Position numbers and translations under genes: made by a program. Below, piece after piece: positions 1 through 11,693 of a stretch of DNA of 64,000 nt (position 1 is its first letter; the number at the start of each line of letters is the position of its first letter). Below the pieces are notes generated by a model, which had not been told where the DNA came from, did no database searches, and saw only the letters and a program-made list of their open reading frames with translations. The DNA comes from Paragyromitra xinjiangensis (Eukaryota > Ascomycota > Pezizomycetes > Pezizales > Discinaceae): assembly GCA_038503065.1 (NCBI GenBank), contig JBCAMK010000003.1:558001-622000 (forward strand), read 5' to 3'.

Positions 1-1
1 A

Positions 2-1157
2 ACCAGCAGCATGTATTTCTCTGGCGTTACGACTTGCGCAAAGAATTTTACAGGAAGTAGGGGCCTTGCGCTCTCGTTACCGATCGCGGCGTTTGGCTTG
101 AGTAGTCTTTGGTTATCGCAGCTTGTTAGTAGGATTTTTCTTGACAGGATATCCGGGGAATTGATGATTGGAAATATTTTCTTATCTTTTTCTGGGTTTC
201 TAATCCTTGTCGGGCTGTCGGGAAGCGTGGGACTTACGGTTATTGACGAAAATGAGGATATAAATGCTGCCGAGAGGGAAGGGCTGTTAGAAACTGGGAG
301 AAACGGATCGAGTTATGGAGGTATCGGCGGGGACGCTACTGTGCCAATTAATAAACCGGAGGATGATAAAGCGTGGGTCAACGGTGCGACTCGGGAATTT
401 CTGAAGGATAGAACTATGTGGTGGTTCGCAGCTGGAGTATTTTTGGTTACTGGTCCTGGTGAGGCCTTTATCAATAATGTAACCCACCACTCCTTTTAAC
501 CCACCAACTACAGCATGATACTGACGGTCACAGATGGGAGCCCTCATTCAAACACTCTACCCTCCCCAAATTGTTTTCGGGAAAATCAACCCCATCGATC
601 CCGCAACTCACGTCTCGATCGTGGCTCTAACATCCACAGCTGCTCGGATCTCGGCTGGTCTTCTTGGTGACTGGCTTGCCCCTTCTACGGCTTGTTCGAC
701 CGATGATACTCCAGCACCCCGCAAATTTAACTGTTCTCGCATGGTCCTCCTCTTCTTCTTCGCCCTACTAATGTGTACCGGCCAACTTTTCGTCGCTCTC
801 GGTTTCGCACAAGAACATGGCGAGCGCTTCTGGGTAGTTTCGTCGTTTATTGGTGCCGGCTACGGGGCGGTCTTTTGTATTGCGCCTACAATCGTGAGTG
901 TTGTATGGGGAACTGAGAATTTTGGGACAAATTGGGGGATCGTCACCATGACACCTGCGCTGGGAGCTACCGTGTTCGGGCTTGTGTTTGCGCATGACTA
1001 CGACAGCCATGCAGGCAAAGGTGGTATGTGCTGGGGAAAGGAGTGCTATGAGAGCAGTTTCGTGATCATGGCAGGGAGCGTCGGGTTAGCGCTTATTGGA
1101 TGGGCGTGGTGCTGGAAGGGACGGGGTGGATGGGGGTCTAGAGGAGTAGTGGTCTAG
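2..1157 (+). CDS. MCH1: MCH1-type major facilitator transporter, 3' part
   Basis: This is a membrane transporter of the major facilitator superfamily, closest to the fungal MCH1 group of monocarboxylate-transporter homologues, whose substrate is not established. The reading frame is open to the left edge, so the N-terminal helices lie outside the window. Exon 1 ends at 478 and exon 2 begins at 534; the 55-bp intron (GTAACC donor, CAG acceptor) sits after GEAFINN, and the join is in frame (GEAFINN-MGALI). About 363 residues are visible from the Met at 11. Visible hydrophobic segments alternate with a charged central loop rich in Asp, Glu and Gly, as expected between helices 6 and 7. The GEAFINN motif, the helix after FNCSRMVLLFF and the segment GTNWGIVTMTPALGATVFG match the family as I know it. 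The Met at 11 is probably internal, because homologues carry several helices before this point. The assignment to MCH1 rests on remembered motifs only. Confidence 0.8.
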
Positions 1158-2177
1158 TTGGAACATAGGAATTACCAACCAGGGGATCAAAAGTTAAAGG
1201 TTGGTCCACGGGCTAGATTCTTTGATGGTGTATTCTAGGGATAGAAGGCGGAGAATTGTATCATTATCGAGCGAAATCATGGTTTGCTTGGAGGTCATTA
1301 TAAGGTTGAGTGCTATCATTTTTCATTAGTTTCCTGTATTGGTAGGTCTGGCTTGAAGGCGTTAGACTTGGTTTTTTTTGCTATAATGCTTTTGTGGTTT
1401 TTCTATCATCGTAATTCATTTATTTCCTTTGATGTTTATATCTAAATTGCATAAGGGGGGTTTGGTGGGAGAGAAGGAGATGAGTCTTTGTTCCCCCGTA
1501 GTGACGCATTGAGATCATTGACGGGATGTTTGCACATGAGTATCTATCTGCGTGTTGATAGTAGGATTTCTCGCGGAAAGATCAGATGCTAAATACAATG
1601 TGCCAGAATTATCCCGTTTGACCTTGAATTTCCATCGTTAGTGAATTTGGGACCAGAATGAAATCACTATATATCACTCGAGTTTGCTGAGCGATTATTG
1701 AAATTTTCGCGCGAAAAAGTTTCCATATAACTAACCTAAGCAACGTTCTACTATACCGAAAGGGGTTTCTGTATGAACCTCAATGGGAGCCGAGTGTTAG
1801 AACAGCGGAAACTAAAAATTAAGACTTGCTAGGGGCTTATACGCGCAGCAGTCACGTCGCTCTCTACTTATTAGTTCTGATTCCACCCTACCTCCACTAC
1901 TTTATTTCTAACCTACAGATAGGACTATATGAAGCTAAATCTCAAAGTTTGAATTATCGCAATCCTCATCAATAACATCAATCATGGATCTGACATTAAT
2001 CCCCCAAAAATAATTCTAATTGATAGATAACCTCGCGCCTAAAACACCTAAGAATTACAGTATTGCATATGATATGAAGACATGGCGGTGCTTGTTAAAC
2101 CAACCTCCATCAGCTAACTTACTGTGCGCTGATTTAGCTCGGACAATAGATATTAATGTATTTTCATTGTACTCTCA
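1158..2177. other. Intergenic region between convergent genes
   Basis: This stretch lies between the 3' ends of the MCH1-like gene (+) and the Cys-rich mucin gene (-), so it should hold both 3' untranslated regions. It is AT-rich with scattered T-runs. I see no convincing open reading frame, structured RNA or repeat in it. Confidence 0.5.
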
Positions 2178-5100
2178 TTAGTACCCAGCCGTTGACGCCG
2201 CAGGCTGATAGACCGTCATAGTGACAAACTCTGTGATAGAGATAATAGGTGTTGTACAGGACGTGGTAGTAGGTTGGCAGTATGGGCGCGTAAATGTGGG
2301 TGTTCTTGGGCCGCCGCATTCGGATGCGATTCTAAAAACACGTTAGTTGAGCCAGGATATCTGGTAAAAGTACATACCTGCAACCACCATAATGGTTACC
2401 GCAAGGGTCAATCACGTCGTAGCAGACCATGTAGTTACATTGGGATGTAGTGCAGGGTGGTTTGTTGCATAGAGGGGCTGGGAAAACTGGCCAGTCGGTT
2501 TTACCAACGCATTTTGGGTCGAGGCTGTATTATTCACTCAAATAAGGATCTTGCATTTAAAAGCGAAAAAAGGGGGGACTTACAAACAACCGCCGTACCA
2601 CTCTCCACATTCATTAATTAAATCTGCGCAGACCATACTATCACAGCATGGGGATTTCTCAGTACAAACAAGAGTAGTTAAAGGGGTGAGAGAAGTGGAT
2701 GAAGTAGTAAAAGTGGATGAAATGATCGAAGTGGCCGGAATAGGCGAAGTGGGAGGGAGGAGTGGTGTGGATGAGATGATCGGGGTGGCCGGGATGGATG
2801 AAGTGGCCGAGATAGAGGTGGTGGAAGAAGCATATGGCATCGATGGGGGACACGAAGTAGACAGAGCAGGTGGAATAACCGGAATGGGGGTAGTGGAAGA
2901 GGAAGCGTATAGAGTTGATAGAGTGCCAGAAGTAAATGACGTGGATGGAATAACCGGGATGGAGGTAGTGGAAGTAGTGGGGAAAGTGGGAGAAGTGGAA
3001 GTCAGTGAAGTGAAAACTGTGGGCGAGGTAAGCGAAGAAGTTGGGATAGTTGAGATAGAAGTGAATGGAGTGGAAGTGGTCTGTGAGGCAGAAGTAGTGG
3101 GTGGGACTAGTGAAGTGGATGGGATAACCGGAATAACCGGGATGGAATTAGATGATGAAATGGAACTAGAAAGTGGAGTGGAAGTCGTGGAAGCCGTGGA
3201 AGAAGTAAGTGGAAGGGGTGGAATCATTTGAATGGGAGCAGATGAAGTAGATGAAGTAGATGAAGTAGAAGAAGTGGACGAGGCGGACGAAGTGGGTGAA
3301 GTGGATGGGGTGATTGGAATGACCGGAACGGAATTAAAGGAAGAAATTGAACTAGTAAGAGAAGTTGATGAAGTAAGAGAAGTGGATCGAGACGGTGAAG
3401 TAGAATATGTGGGCGGGGTGAGTGGAATGGTCAAAGTGGGTGTAGTTGACGAAATGGATGAAGTGTAAGTACTGAACGGGACCGGTGGAGTGGCGGGAGT
3501 GGCTGGAACAGAAATGAACGAAGTGGAAGATGTGAAAAGGGACGACGAAGTGGGTGGAATTATTGGAATGACCGGAATGGGTGTAGAATTGGACGAAGTA
3601 AAAGTAGTAGGTGAAGTGGAAGTAGCAGAAGTGGGTGGAATTATTGGGATGACTGGGGTGGAATTAGTGGATGAGGTGGACGAGATAGAAGTGCCGGGAA
3701 CAGTGAACGAGCTGGGCAAGCATGAACCCGCAGTTGGGCTCAAACAAGATGCTTCGGTGGGTGGAATGGAAGTAGTAAATGGAGTAGGCGGAATAAGTGG
3801 AGCCGTTGGAACGGAGGTAGTATAGAAAGTGGACGGGATAGAGGTAGTGGCCGAAGTGGATGATATGAGAGGAATAGCTGGGACGGAAGAAGTCGGTGAA
3901 CTGGATGAAATAGAAGTAATAAATGAGATGGAAGAAGTGGGCGGGACGAGTTGGGTGGTTGGAACGGAATTAGTGGACGAAGTGAGTGAGGTGAGGGAGG
4001 TGTATGGGATGACTGGAGTGGAAGTAACGGACGAAGTGGACGAAGTGGGTGAGGTCAATGGGATTCCAGGAACTGAGGTAGATGAAGTAAGAGTAGTGAG
4101 CAGAGTAGATGACGTGAGCGGAACGCCTGGAATGACTGGGGTAGAAATAATGGACGAAATAGAAACAGTAGACGGAGTAGACGATGTAAGTGGGATAACC
4201 GGAATGTAAGTGGTTGGTAGGGTGGGTGAAGTAGAAATAAGAGAAGTCAACGGAGTGGATGGGATGGTCGTTATAGAAGTAATTGATGAAACGGATGAAG
4301 TAGGTGGAGTGACTAGAGTAGTGGTAGCTGATAGGGTGGATGAAGTCGAAATAAGATAAATTGATGAAGTGGACGGAATAACTGGAATAACCGGAATAGA
4401 AATAGTTGATGAAGCAGATGAAGCAGGTGGGATGACTGAAGTGGAGGTCGCTGATGAAGCGGATGAAGTCGAAATAATATAAATTAGTGAAGTTGACGGG
4501 GTGGCTGGGATACCCGGTGTTGCAACTGAAGTAGTTAACGAAGCGGAAGAAGTAGGAGGAATTGTCGAGGCAGAGGCAGTGGATGAAGTGGATGAAGTAG
4601 ACGGAATGGCCGGAGTAGTTTGAATAGAAGTAGACGAATATGAATATGAAACAGAAGTAGTAGGCGAAGTCGATGAAGTGGACAAAGTCTCTGGAATAGA
4701 AGAAACTGCGGAAGTAGTAGATGAGTTGGGCGAGCAAGAGCCTGTGGCCGAACTCAAACAAGATACTTGAGGGCACTTAGGAACCACCCACACCGGCTTT
4801 GGTATACCGCTACAGCCTGGGTCAAGGCTATTGGAGTTACTCGAGTTTTAGCCGCCATTCTCTCACTTTTAGAATTATTGGACCTAAGTGGCACTTACAA
4901 CACCCCCCCGTATTGCATCCCGCATTCATTGAATAGAGTCTCCGTGATATTCCCACACTGATCAGTCAAGGGACACGGCCCCGCACCTGAACACTGGCAC
5001 GAGCATGGAGGGTGTTCAATACAAGGCCATGGGTCACCAGGACAATATGGACTACTCGTTGGGTCAGCGTTAAACTATGAAGTCTCATTCCTCGCATGAG

Positions 5101-5365
5101 GCGCGTATAGAGTTACTCACAAGCATACTTGATAATACTCTCCACAGCCGTTCAGGTACTCTTCGCAATGCTCTGGGCAATCAGAACAACTGCTTGAAGA
5201 AACGATTGAGGTGCGATTATCGCTAGTAAGAGGTTCGAGGGAAAGTGATGGCGTAGAACCCAAGATATCACCACGTTTCATCGCATAACTAATACTAAAG
5301 ATGGGGTTTCCAAAAACGACACCGATAGAAAGAGCTAGTGCTGGTAAGGAGCGTTTGAAGTCCAT
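2178..5365 (-). CDS. Secreted mucin-like protein with Cys-rich modules
   Basis: I read five exons on the minus strand: 5365-5121, 5051-4899, 4809-2584, 2524-2378 and 2331-2178, giving about 974 residues. The N-terminus has a hydrophobic leader (MDFKRSLPALALSIGVVFGNP), so the protein is probably secreted. Exons 1 to 4 each end in a short Cys-rich module with the pattern C..C...[LI]....CG..YGGC, for example the stretch ending INECGEWYGGC. Exon 3 adds about 690 residues of Ser/Thr/Pro/Ile repeats, a likely heavily O-glycosylated stalk. The last exon is Cys-poor after two Cys pairs and ends SQPAAS-like without a clear GPI signal. All four introns are phase 2 and fall directly after the module's final Cys. 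I do not recognise a named family; the module resembles ones seen in uncharacterised fungal extracellular proteins. A wall or adhesive role is inference. The exon 2/3 junction is uncertain because of a 7-G run. Confidence 0.65.
2650..4760. repeat. Degenerate codon repeat encoding the Ser/Thr stalk
   Basis: On the plus strand the DNA reads as degenerate repeats of GAAGTG/GATGAAGTA units; on the minus strand these are Ser, Thr and Ser-Thr-Ser codons broken by Ile-Pro and Val-Ile-Pro blocks. A Cys-containing landmark (SCLS..x..GSC) occurs twice, near 4728-4770 and near 3714-3761, which points to a duplication of a stalk block of about 1 kb. The plus-strand frames look open only because the repeat avoids stop codons. 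Confidence 0.75.
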
Positions 5366-8300
5366 GTAATTTATTTTTTTTGTTACAAAACTTCTGTTTG
5401 ATTCTTCGTGTGGAGATTGAAGTGTCCGAGATGTTGCTGACGTCCGGAGGTACCTGCAGGGAAGAAATCATCATGGGGATAAGGCTGTAGATAAATATAT
5501 GTAGCTAATACTAAATGTGAGGAATGATGTACCAATGGTTATGAGAGCAACTCGCATTTGGCAAGTCATCTTGTAGCTGAGCTGCACCCTGCGATATATA
5601 AGGTGCTGTCAGGGGCGGTCGGTAGCTTGAGTTTATGTGAACCGTGCTTGGTTGAAGGAAGACTTGGCATTTGATTTGAGACACTGTAAAAGCGAACTAA
5701 CACCACTCAGGCAAGCTACTGGTTACCTCCGCTGAGCTGAGCACATGTATGTAACTCTAGAGATGACAAACACAGGGACAAGTCACCCCACCCCATCGAC
5801 TCAGAAGCCTTCTTTTAGATAGGTGTTGTCCTCCAAAATACCTTATTCGTCATTCTCTGATAACTGGACACCATATCTTTCTTGCCGATTTGCTATTGAT
5901 TAAACCTGGCAGTTTTGTTGGGTTATTCTTCGGTTAAGAATCGCTAAAGTTGACCTGATCACTGTTCAGAGCACCGGAAAATGCAAATTTCGTCTTCGCT
6001 GGCTAAAGGCATACATGTATCTTTCCGGTTCGAGACTGTTATCTAGAAATGATCCATTTGCGCCTTCGATTTTTAGTTAGTCTTGACCTAGCCACGCCAA
6101 CGTATATAACCAACTCCACTCCTAGCTTTCTGAACCTGTTCGCCCTACCCACTGCCTGCCTCAGGCACGTGTATGGTTGCTCTGGGATGAGCTGGTAAGC
6201 ATTTTAATCCGCCCTCGCCTAGTACATCCGCGGCCTAGCCGTTGGCTTACACGTGCATTTTCAGGCCTTTATGCCTGTACTCTAGCGTGTGATGCATACG
6301 ACCGCCTAATTCGCAACTACGAAACTTTGTCCAAAAACAAAATATAGGACTAACTTGGTTTTCGATAACAGCGATTGCCAGCACGCCTGCTCTTCTAGTC
6401 TCGTGTGCGGCTAATCTGATCCGTCCATGGTAAGAAAAAGCAAAGTCTAGGATGGTGACTTGATTGGCTATTGGTGAGTACTCTCGTGACGTCCCTTGTT
6501 TCTCTTGGCGTGTTTGGAATTTCACAACGTTCGAGTGATAGGCAATGACGTGTTAGCTTTGATGCGATATCTTAATCTTGACCTTATCTGGTTTCGGCGT
6601 GACAAGCACTGAATGGATCGTGCAATGGATGAATGGCTCTCGAAAAGGAAGGCTGGGTCGTTTTTTGGAGTGAAGATCTTCTATAAAGCTTAGCACCAAG
6701 AACTGTGACCACTGAAACTCCGTTCCCGAGCTAAGCTTTAACGCTATGTCCTATACTTTACCCAATTGGCTTCCAACTTAGTCGATATTCACACTGTTTT
6801 GTTCTAATATGGCCATGTCCAGAACCTAAGCAAAGTTCACACTGCTCCCAAAAAGGTTCTTTGGCATGATTTCTTCCTTGCGTTTCTCTAATTCTTCGAG
6901 GTCCTAATTTGCAAGGATGAAGCGCCCTCTTAGATAATTCGAGCGCTGTGAAGCAAGGAAAAGAATAGTGCCAGCAGCAAGTTCCACTATGAAATTTTAG
7001 TTTCGTATCGTTTTTAAACCAAAGATTTTTTCTAGCTTTTGGAGAAAATTGACCTACCAGTGTCCTTGAACATGTGCAAAATTGCCGTTGGTGGCTGCTT
7101 GGCTGAATCAGTGACAATATCGCCGGCACGATACGAGAATGCCCAAACACCAGGTCACTCCCTACCAGACTTAGACTGCGGAAGTGTATTGCTATGGAGA
7201 TAGTAAGCAATCTCTAGGAATCTAATCGATTCTCTACCCTAAACTTGTAAAGCTATGAAAGTTTTCATTCGAAGGAATGAATCTTCACTCGTATGTATGT
7301 GCTTGTTGGCCTTTGCCTTTTTGGTAGCCTAAAATTTGAAGGGTTTCACGATGAGATATTAGTAATTCATGTCTATAGAGCGAGCATAGGAAACTTAGTT
7401 GTCTCGAACCAAACCCAATTAGGCTTAGTGTGTTTCTTGTGTTCACATCACCAAGCCATTGGGGAAACTTAGAAGCTTGAGTGGGGTTTTGCAAGAATTA
7501 ATTTCCATAATTTCCTGTCATATACAACTAGGAGAATATCACCAGCGACAGCCTCTTGGTGGAGATTATTTATATTCTGCTCGAAACATACATGTATATT
7601 CACTATATTATCGTCGAACAACTACATAGTAGCGCTAGCACTGATGTCCCTAAGATAGCATGGCATATGCATACTAGACCATCAGCCAAGGTGCAAAAAC
7701 TAGACGAATCTTGTCCTCCTAGATGATCTACTGATTATGGTGTTTGCTTTAGGTACAGGGACTATCATCCCCGGACTTAACCACGGGATACGCTCGCCCC
7801 TATCTAGATAGTTTAATCAGCCTCCACGATCTGACGAGAGAACCAACTACCCGTTACTCTCGCCTAATCGATCCCTGCAGTACCTGGGACGCAACGGGTG
7901 GCCCATCAAGCGAACAAAAATTGAGTCTTCTCGAACCCAAGGGATCCGGGGGCACTGCCGACACCCCGAACCTACCACACACAAATTCTCAGAGTGTGGC
8001 AGATAGGTTAGTTCCCTCCTTACCCATCATAGCCTTGGACATGGGATTAGGCACGAGCTAAGTTGCAAGTTGCAATTACTCTACGCCACCATAGGTTGTA
8101 CGGGGCCACCTTGAACCTCATCCTATGATAAATGAGTTTCCTGCCATTGCAGTAGAGTTTGAAAAATGTTCAAATGTGGTCAAAATGTGCTCATCTTGTA
8201 TACATGTACCTAATGACTCCCCAAATTATCCCCCCAATAAAATATGAAATGGCAGATGATTGGGGAACACACCACCTAGAAAGCGGTGGCATGAATGAAC

Positions 8301-8756
8301 TATGAACTACAGTAAAAATGTGAGGTTCGACTCTCAGAACAACTATAAGCGGAGCAATTGTTTCCTAGTTAAAACCTTCCAAGGGACTATATACGTTTCT
8401 AATAATCTAGCAGTAAAAAGGAACTATACTCTCACTCTCAAGCTTCTGCTATAGGTAACCTCCGTAAATAAAACTAGCGGAAAGAACCAATCCTTAAAAA
8501 GCTAAGGTCACTTTCAGCCAACTCTATAGCTACAGGACCAAAGCACTAAGATCACCTATCAATATTGAGTGGATTCTAGGCTCCTGCAACCAAGGAAAAC
8601 CCACTTAAAGAAGAGAGAAGCTTGTATAAAGGCTTCAGAGGCTTCAGCATTTTCATCCTTTTGTCATGCCATTGCTTTTCTAGTTCCCTCTCTTTCTCAT
8701 GCAAATTCTTCTCTTCATAACATACATATAGGTCTCATAGTTCCGAGTGGATCTCA
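5366..8756. other. Long intergenic region, no gene seen
   Basis: This holds the promoter side of the Cys-rich mucin gene and the 3' side of the membrane-protein gene at 8757-10235. Short open frames are present but have no family features and poor coding character. Three copies of the palindrome TACATGTA lie here (6012, 7589, 8201). The part around 7740-8100 is more GC-rich than its surroundings and could be an old coding remnant, but I could not identify one. Confidence 0.5.
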
Positions 8757-10235
8757 TCACACAGTCAAAGAATTCCGATTGGCGACTCTCATTCTGCTTC
8801 CTTCCGCCTTAGACTGACTCCCAGAGCTAATAGCTGCCACTGTCGGCACGCCTCCGCTCCAAGCGCTTTCAACGCTGGTGCCGATCGAAAACGACGCAGC
8901 CGATTCGGATGACTCCCCATCAAAACTTCCAACTGACATATTGCTAACACTTTCAAGACTCGAAGAGTTATTATCAACCATTACTGCCTCCGCAGTTCCC
9001 CTTAAGTGCCTTTTCTCGAGATTTGGGTTCCCTGTGGTATCATCACTAATCCCCTCTACCCCCTTTACCTTCTTCCCTTTATGCACCTTCCTTTTCCTCA
9101 GCTTCGATGGTATCATTAAGTCCTTCAGCGTGTTGGCGTCTCTGAACCTTAGTGCATGCATCACTCTCATCGGCCATTTCAAGATCGAGCTGCAGCAAAT
9201 AAATACCACTGCAGCCGCCACAACAATTAAGAGTGCAAGAAGAACTACTCCAATCTGAGAGAATGCCTGGATGGCTGCTATTTTAAGGGAGTCGTTGTAC
9301 GTCGTGTTGAAGAGAGGAGTAGGATAAATCGTGTTCTGAGGTATGGAATCATCCACCATAATAGATGAAACTTTCTGTCGACTAGGAAAACCTGGAACAG
9401 CCATAGGGTCCGGAACTTGATTGGGCTTAACAAACTCCCCTTCAATTCTCGCAACCTTAGCCCGCTCTGTCGCAACGGCCTTCCACCATCCCGTCACACC
9501 ATTAGAATTGACCGGAATCACATATTCCTTCGTCCTTCCCCCTCCTAAGCCACCAAAAAATGTACTTATCAAGTCCTCTGGAACGAACGCGGGATGCACT
9601 GTCACGCCTACGATTGTTGGCAACGGCAAGTACGTCCATTTAGAAATTGACATATCACCCACAACGGAGGAACTAGTATTTTTAGGAAGCGATAGAAATT
9701 TGCTCGCCAACGTGGGGTCGAGCTTGGAATCAAAGATCGATGTGAGCTCAGAAGAGGTCGGAGCAGGATAAAGGGATTGGGTGGCATCAAGTTTGGGGGC
9801 TGAAGGGACAGGTATGAGGTAAGCGCTGTTGGTCTGTGCTATAGCGATTGGGGTTCGACTTAATGCAATCCAGCACGGACTAGTAGATATGGTATTGCTC
9901 AGCCTAGGAACAATCAAACTAGAGAATTTCAACGTTGTGGAAGTTTTTGATACGTACTCCGTGGATCGACGGATAGATGATGATGGATTAGCGGTTAGCA
10001 GAGAGTGTTCTTGGCCCAAAATTATTGCTCGAACTAATTCAGAAGGTGGTTCTCCGAAGGGTTTTTGCTTGGATGGATATGGTTTTCGAGATGAGGTGGT
10101 TGGGGACTGGGTCGAACCTCGTGGGACATCCAGAGGAACCGCCATAGAACTAGCCGTTGAGAGATCAAGGAGGCAGAGGATAAGATGGTATAAAGGATAG
10201 TTGAGGAAGGATTTATTAGGATTCGGATGTACCAT
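8757..10235 (-). CDS. Single-pass membrane protein of unknown function
   Basis: This is an uninterrupted 492-residue frame. The start at 10235 gives a hydrophobic leader (LYHLILCLLDLSTASS) followed by small residues, consistent with a signal peptide. An outer segment of about 300 residues is rich in Ser, Thr and Pro with several N-glycosylation sequons (for example NTS and NTT). One strong membrane helix lies near residues 327-347 (IGVVLLALLIVVAAAVVFIC), followed by a basic stretch (KLRKRKVHKGKKVKG) and a Ser-rich tail, which suits a type I topology with a cytoplasmic tail of about 145 residues. I do not recognise the family and see no enzyme motif. Its 3' neighbour is a gene-poor region and its 5' end faces the 3' end of the PYM gene 490 bp away. 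Gene reality is likely because of the length and the coherent topology. Confidence 0.65.
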   Translation of the reverse strand: MVHPNPNKSFLNYPLYHLILCLLDLSTASSMAVPLDVPRGSTQSPTTSSRKPYPSKQKPFGEPPSELVRAIILGQEHSLLTANPSSSIRRSTEYVSKTSTTLKFSSLIVPRLSNTISTSPCWIALSRTPIAIAQTNSAYLIPVPSAPKLDATQSLYPAPTSSELTSIFDSKLDPTLASKFLSLPKNTSSSVVGDMSISKWTYLPLPTIVGVTVHPAFVPEDLISTFFGGLGGGRTKEYVIPVNSNGVTGWWKAVATERAKVARIEGEFVKPNQVPDPMAVPGFPSRQKVSSIMVDDSIPQNTIYPTPLFNTTYNDSLKIAAIQAFSQIGVVLLALLIVVAAAVVFICCSSILKWPMRVMHALRFRDANTLKDLMIPSKLRKRKVHKGKKVKGVEGISDDTTGNPNLEKRHLRGTAEAVMVDNNSSSLESVSNMSVGSFDGESSESAASFSIGTSVESAWSGGVPTVAAISSGSQSKAEGSRMRVANRNSLTV

Positions 10236-10726
10236 CGTGATAGTTATGAGATGGAAAAATTACTAGAATCATAAATACTGAGCAGTAGTGAGGGCTCAAT
10301 GGTTGGAAGGGAAGGAAAGTGGAGGTATCCACGTGTAGTGTATAGATCGGAGAAATGAAGTTAAATTATTTCTGGTGAATAATCAGTCCCACAGTAGGAA
10401 TTATACTGGTGCTATATCAAACAACGCGGGATAGAACATGGTTGCTCCAAAGCAATTGGAAGTTATACAACGAAGGGAGCAAGAAAAGAGGTAACTCATA
10501 ATCCTATTCTAGGAACTGAGCCGTTTCACCAGCAGTTACCAGACATAAATAAATCACCAACCAAAACACCAACAGCGACTCTATTGCGGACTAAGAAGAA
10601 GGAAAAGGGTCTCATCCATCGTACAGTGCCCGTAAAATCCATCACTAGCAAGTACTATGCCCTAACAATGTCCACAATCCCCCAACACCTAGACCGAACA
10701 AAAATAAATAGAAATGTACCTCCTCA
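10236..10726. other. Intergenic region, promoter of the 8757-10235 gene
   Basis: This 491-bp gap separates two minus-strand genes and should contain the promoter and leader of the membrane-protein gene and the 3' end of the PYM transcript. I see no gene, repeat or recognisable site in it. Confidence 0.45.
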
Positions 10727-11434
10727 CTACTCGAACCCTAACGCATTAAGCTGCCTCGTCAATTCGCTTAACTTGATCACTTTTTCTAGCTGTTCCGGCA
10801 ACAGATTCTCCCCACCCTCCTTCCTGGCTTTTAAGTCATTCGCTTGTCTTATCTTCTTCCGGATTGCTTTGGCGAGCTTCTCCTTCTCTTCCTGAGTCTG
10901 CTCTAGCTTCGGCTTTGGTGACGCCGCCCGACTCGATGTACCCGTTGATGGCAATGGACTCTTGAGATCTTTGGTCTCCTTCACCGATACCTTTGCGTCT
11001 CCAGCCTTTTCCCTCACTTCTGCTTTCACTTCCTCCTTCACCTCCATGCTAACTACCACCCCTTTCTTCTCCTCAACCCTCACATCTTCCTCAGCATCAT
11101 CTCCCTTGCCTCCTTCTTTCTCCTTGGCTTTCTTTCTCGCTGCTCGTCGCTTCGCATTTTTATTGCTCGTGGCAGAATCCCCCTTGTTTTCACTATCGCT
11201 TGCCGACGCAGCCCCAGGTATTCCTCCGCTACCACGCTGCTTCCATGCCTCGGCCGTGCGATTCTTGTAAACTTCAACGTCCTCCGGCGGACGGTATCCA
11301 GGGCGTACTTTTATTTCGCGCCGAGTGGTGCCATCAGGACGCTGCGAGGCGGGAATTATCTGTTGGCCGTCGGCGTTGCGGGTTATACCAGCTTTTGAGG
11401 GCGTAGTGGGGCAGGTGGGGTCGGTGGTAGGCAT
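10727..11434 (-). CDS. PYM1: PYM, partner of Y14 and Mago
   Basis: PYM binds the Mago-Y14 heterodimer of the exon junction complex and helps strip it from mRNA during translation. The 235-residue frame has no intron. The N-terminal Mago-binding segment is clear: GITRNADGQQIIPASQRPDG, then RREIKVRPGYRPPEDVEVYK and NRTAEAW, with a G..IPASQRPDGT.R..IKVR.GY.P.EDV..Y consensus. The middle is low-complexity and charged (Lys/Glu/Ala-rich, likely disordered). The C-terminal EKVIKLSELTRQLNALGFE-like end is also conserved in fungal PYM proteins as I remember them. Its presence implies a Mago/Y14-containing exon junction complex in this fungus, which fits the intron-containing genes around it. The start at 11434 is the first Met and places the conserved segment about 15 residues in, as usual. 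Confidence 0.9.
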   Translation of the reverse strand: MPTTDPTCPTTPSKAGITRNADGQQIIPASQRPDGTTRREIKVRPGYRPPEDVEVYKNRTAEAWKQRGSGGIPGAASASDSENKGDSATSNKNAKRRAARKKAKEKEGGKGDDAEEDVRVEEKKGVVVSMEVKEEVKAEVREKAGDAKVSVKETKDLKSPLPSTGTSSRAASPKPKLEQTQEEKEKLAKAIRKKIRQANDLKARKEGGENLLPEQLEKVIKLSELTRQLNALGFE

Positions 11435-11693
11435 AATTGGGGGTATTTTCTCGAGTCAAGAGTGGGTATCTTTTGTACCAGCACGAATGAGAGAATAGAG
11501 AGGGTGATCACCCTTCTCAAAGGCCTGCAGCGCAGCAAGTCACCAAATGTTGAAAGCGGAATTTGTGATTACTGTGGTTCTTGACAAGGAGCTGCTGGGG
11601 TTCATACAAGATTTTGCCAAGATTTGAGGCTTGGCTTTTGTGCTCCTCGCTTGGGAAAGACTAAACAGCACAAAAGAACTTGGATCAGAGATA

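Noticed and set aside
2551..4209. Plus-strand frames of Glu-Val-Asp repeats over the mucin gene
   Set aside because: They are the antisense reading of the Ser/Thr codon repeats, have no flanking gene structure, and the minus strand has signal peptide, introns and Cys modules.
8310..8345. Possible tRNA T-arm (GAGGTTCGACTCTC)
   Set aside because: No A-box, no anticodon arm and no pairing acceptor within 100 bases on either strand.
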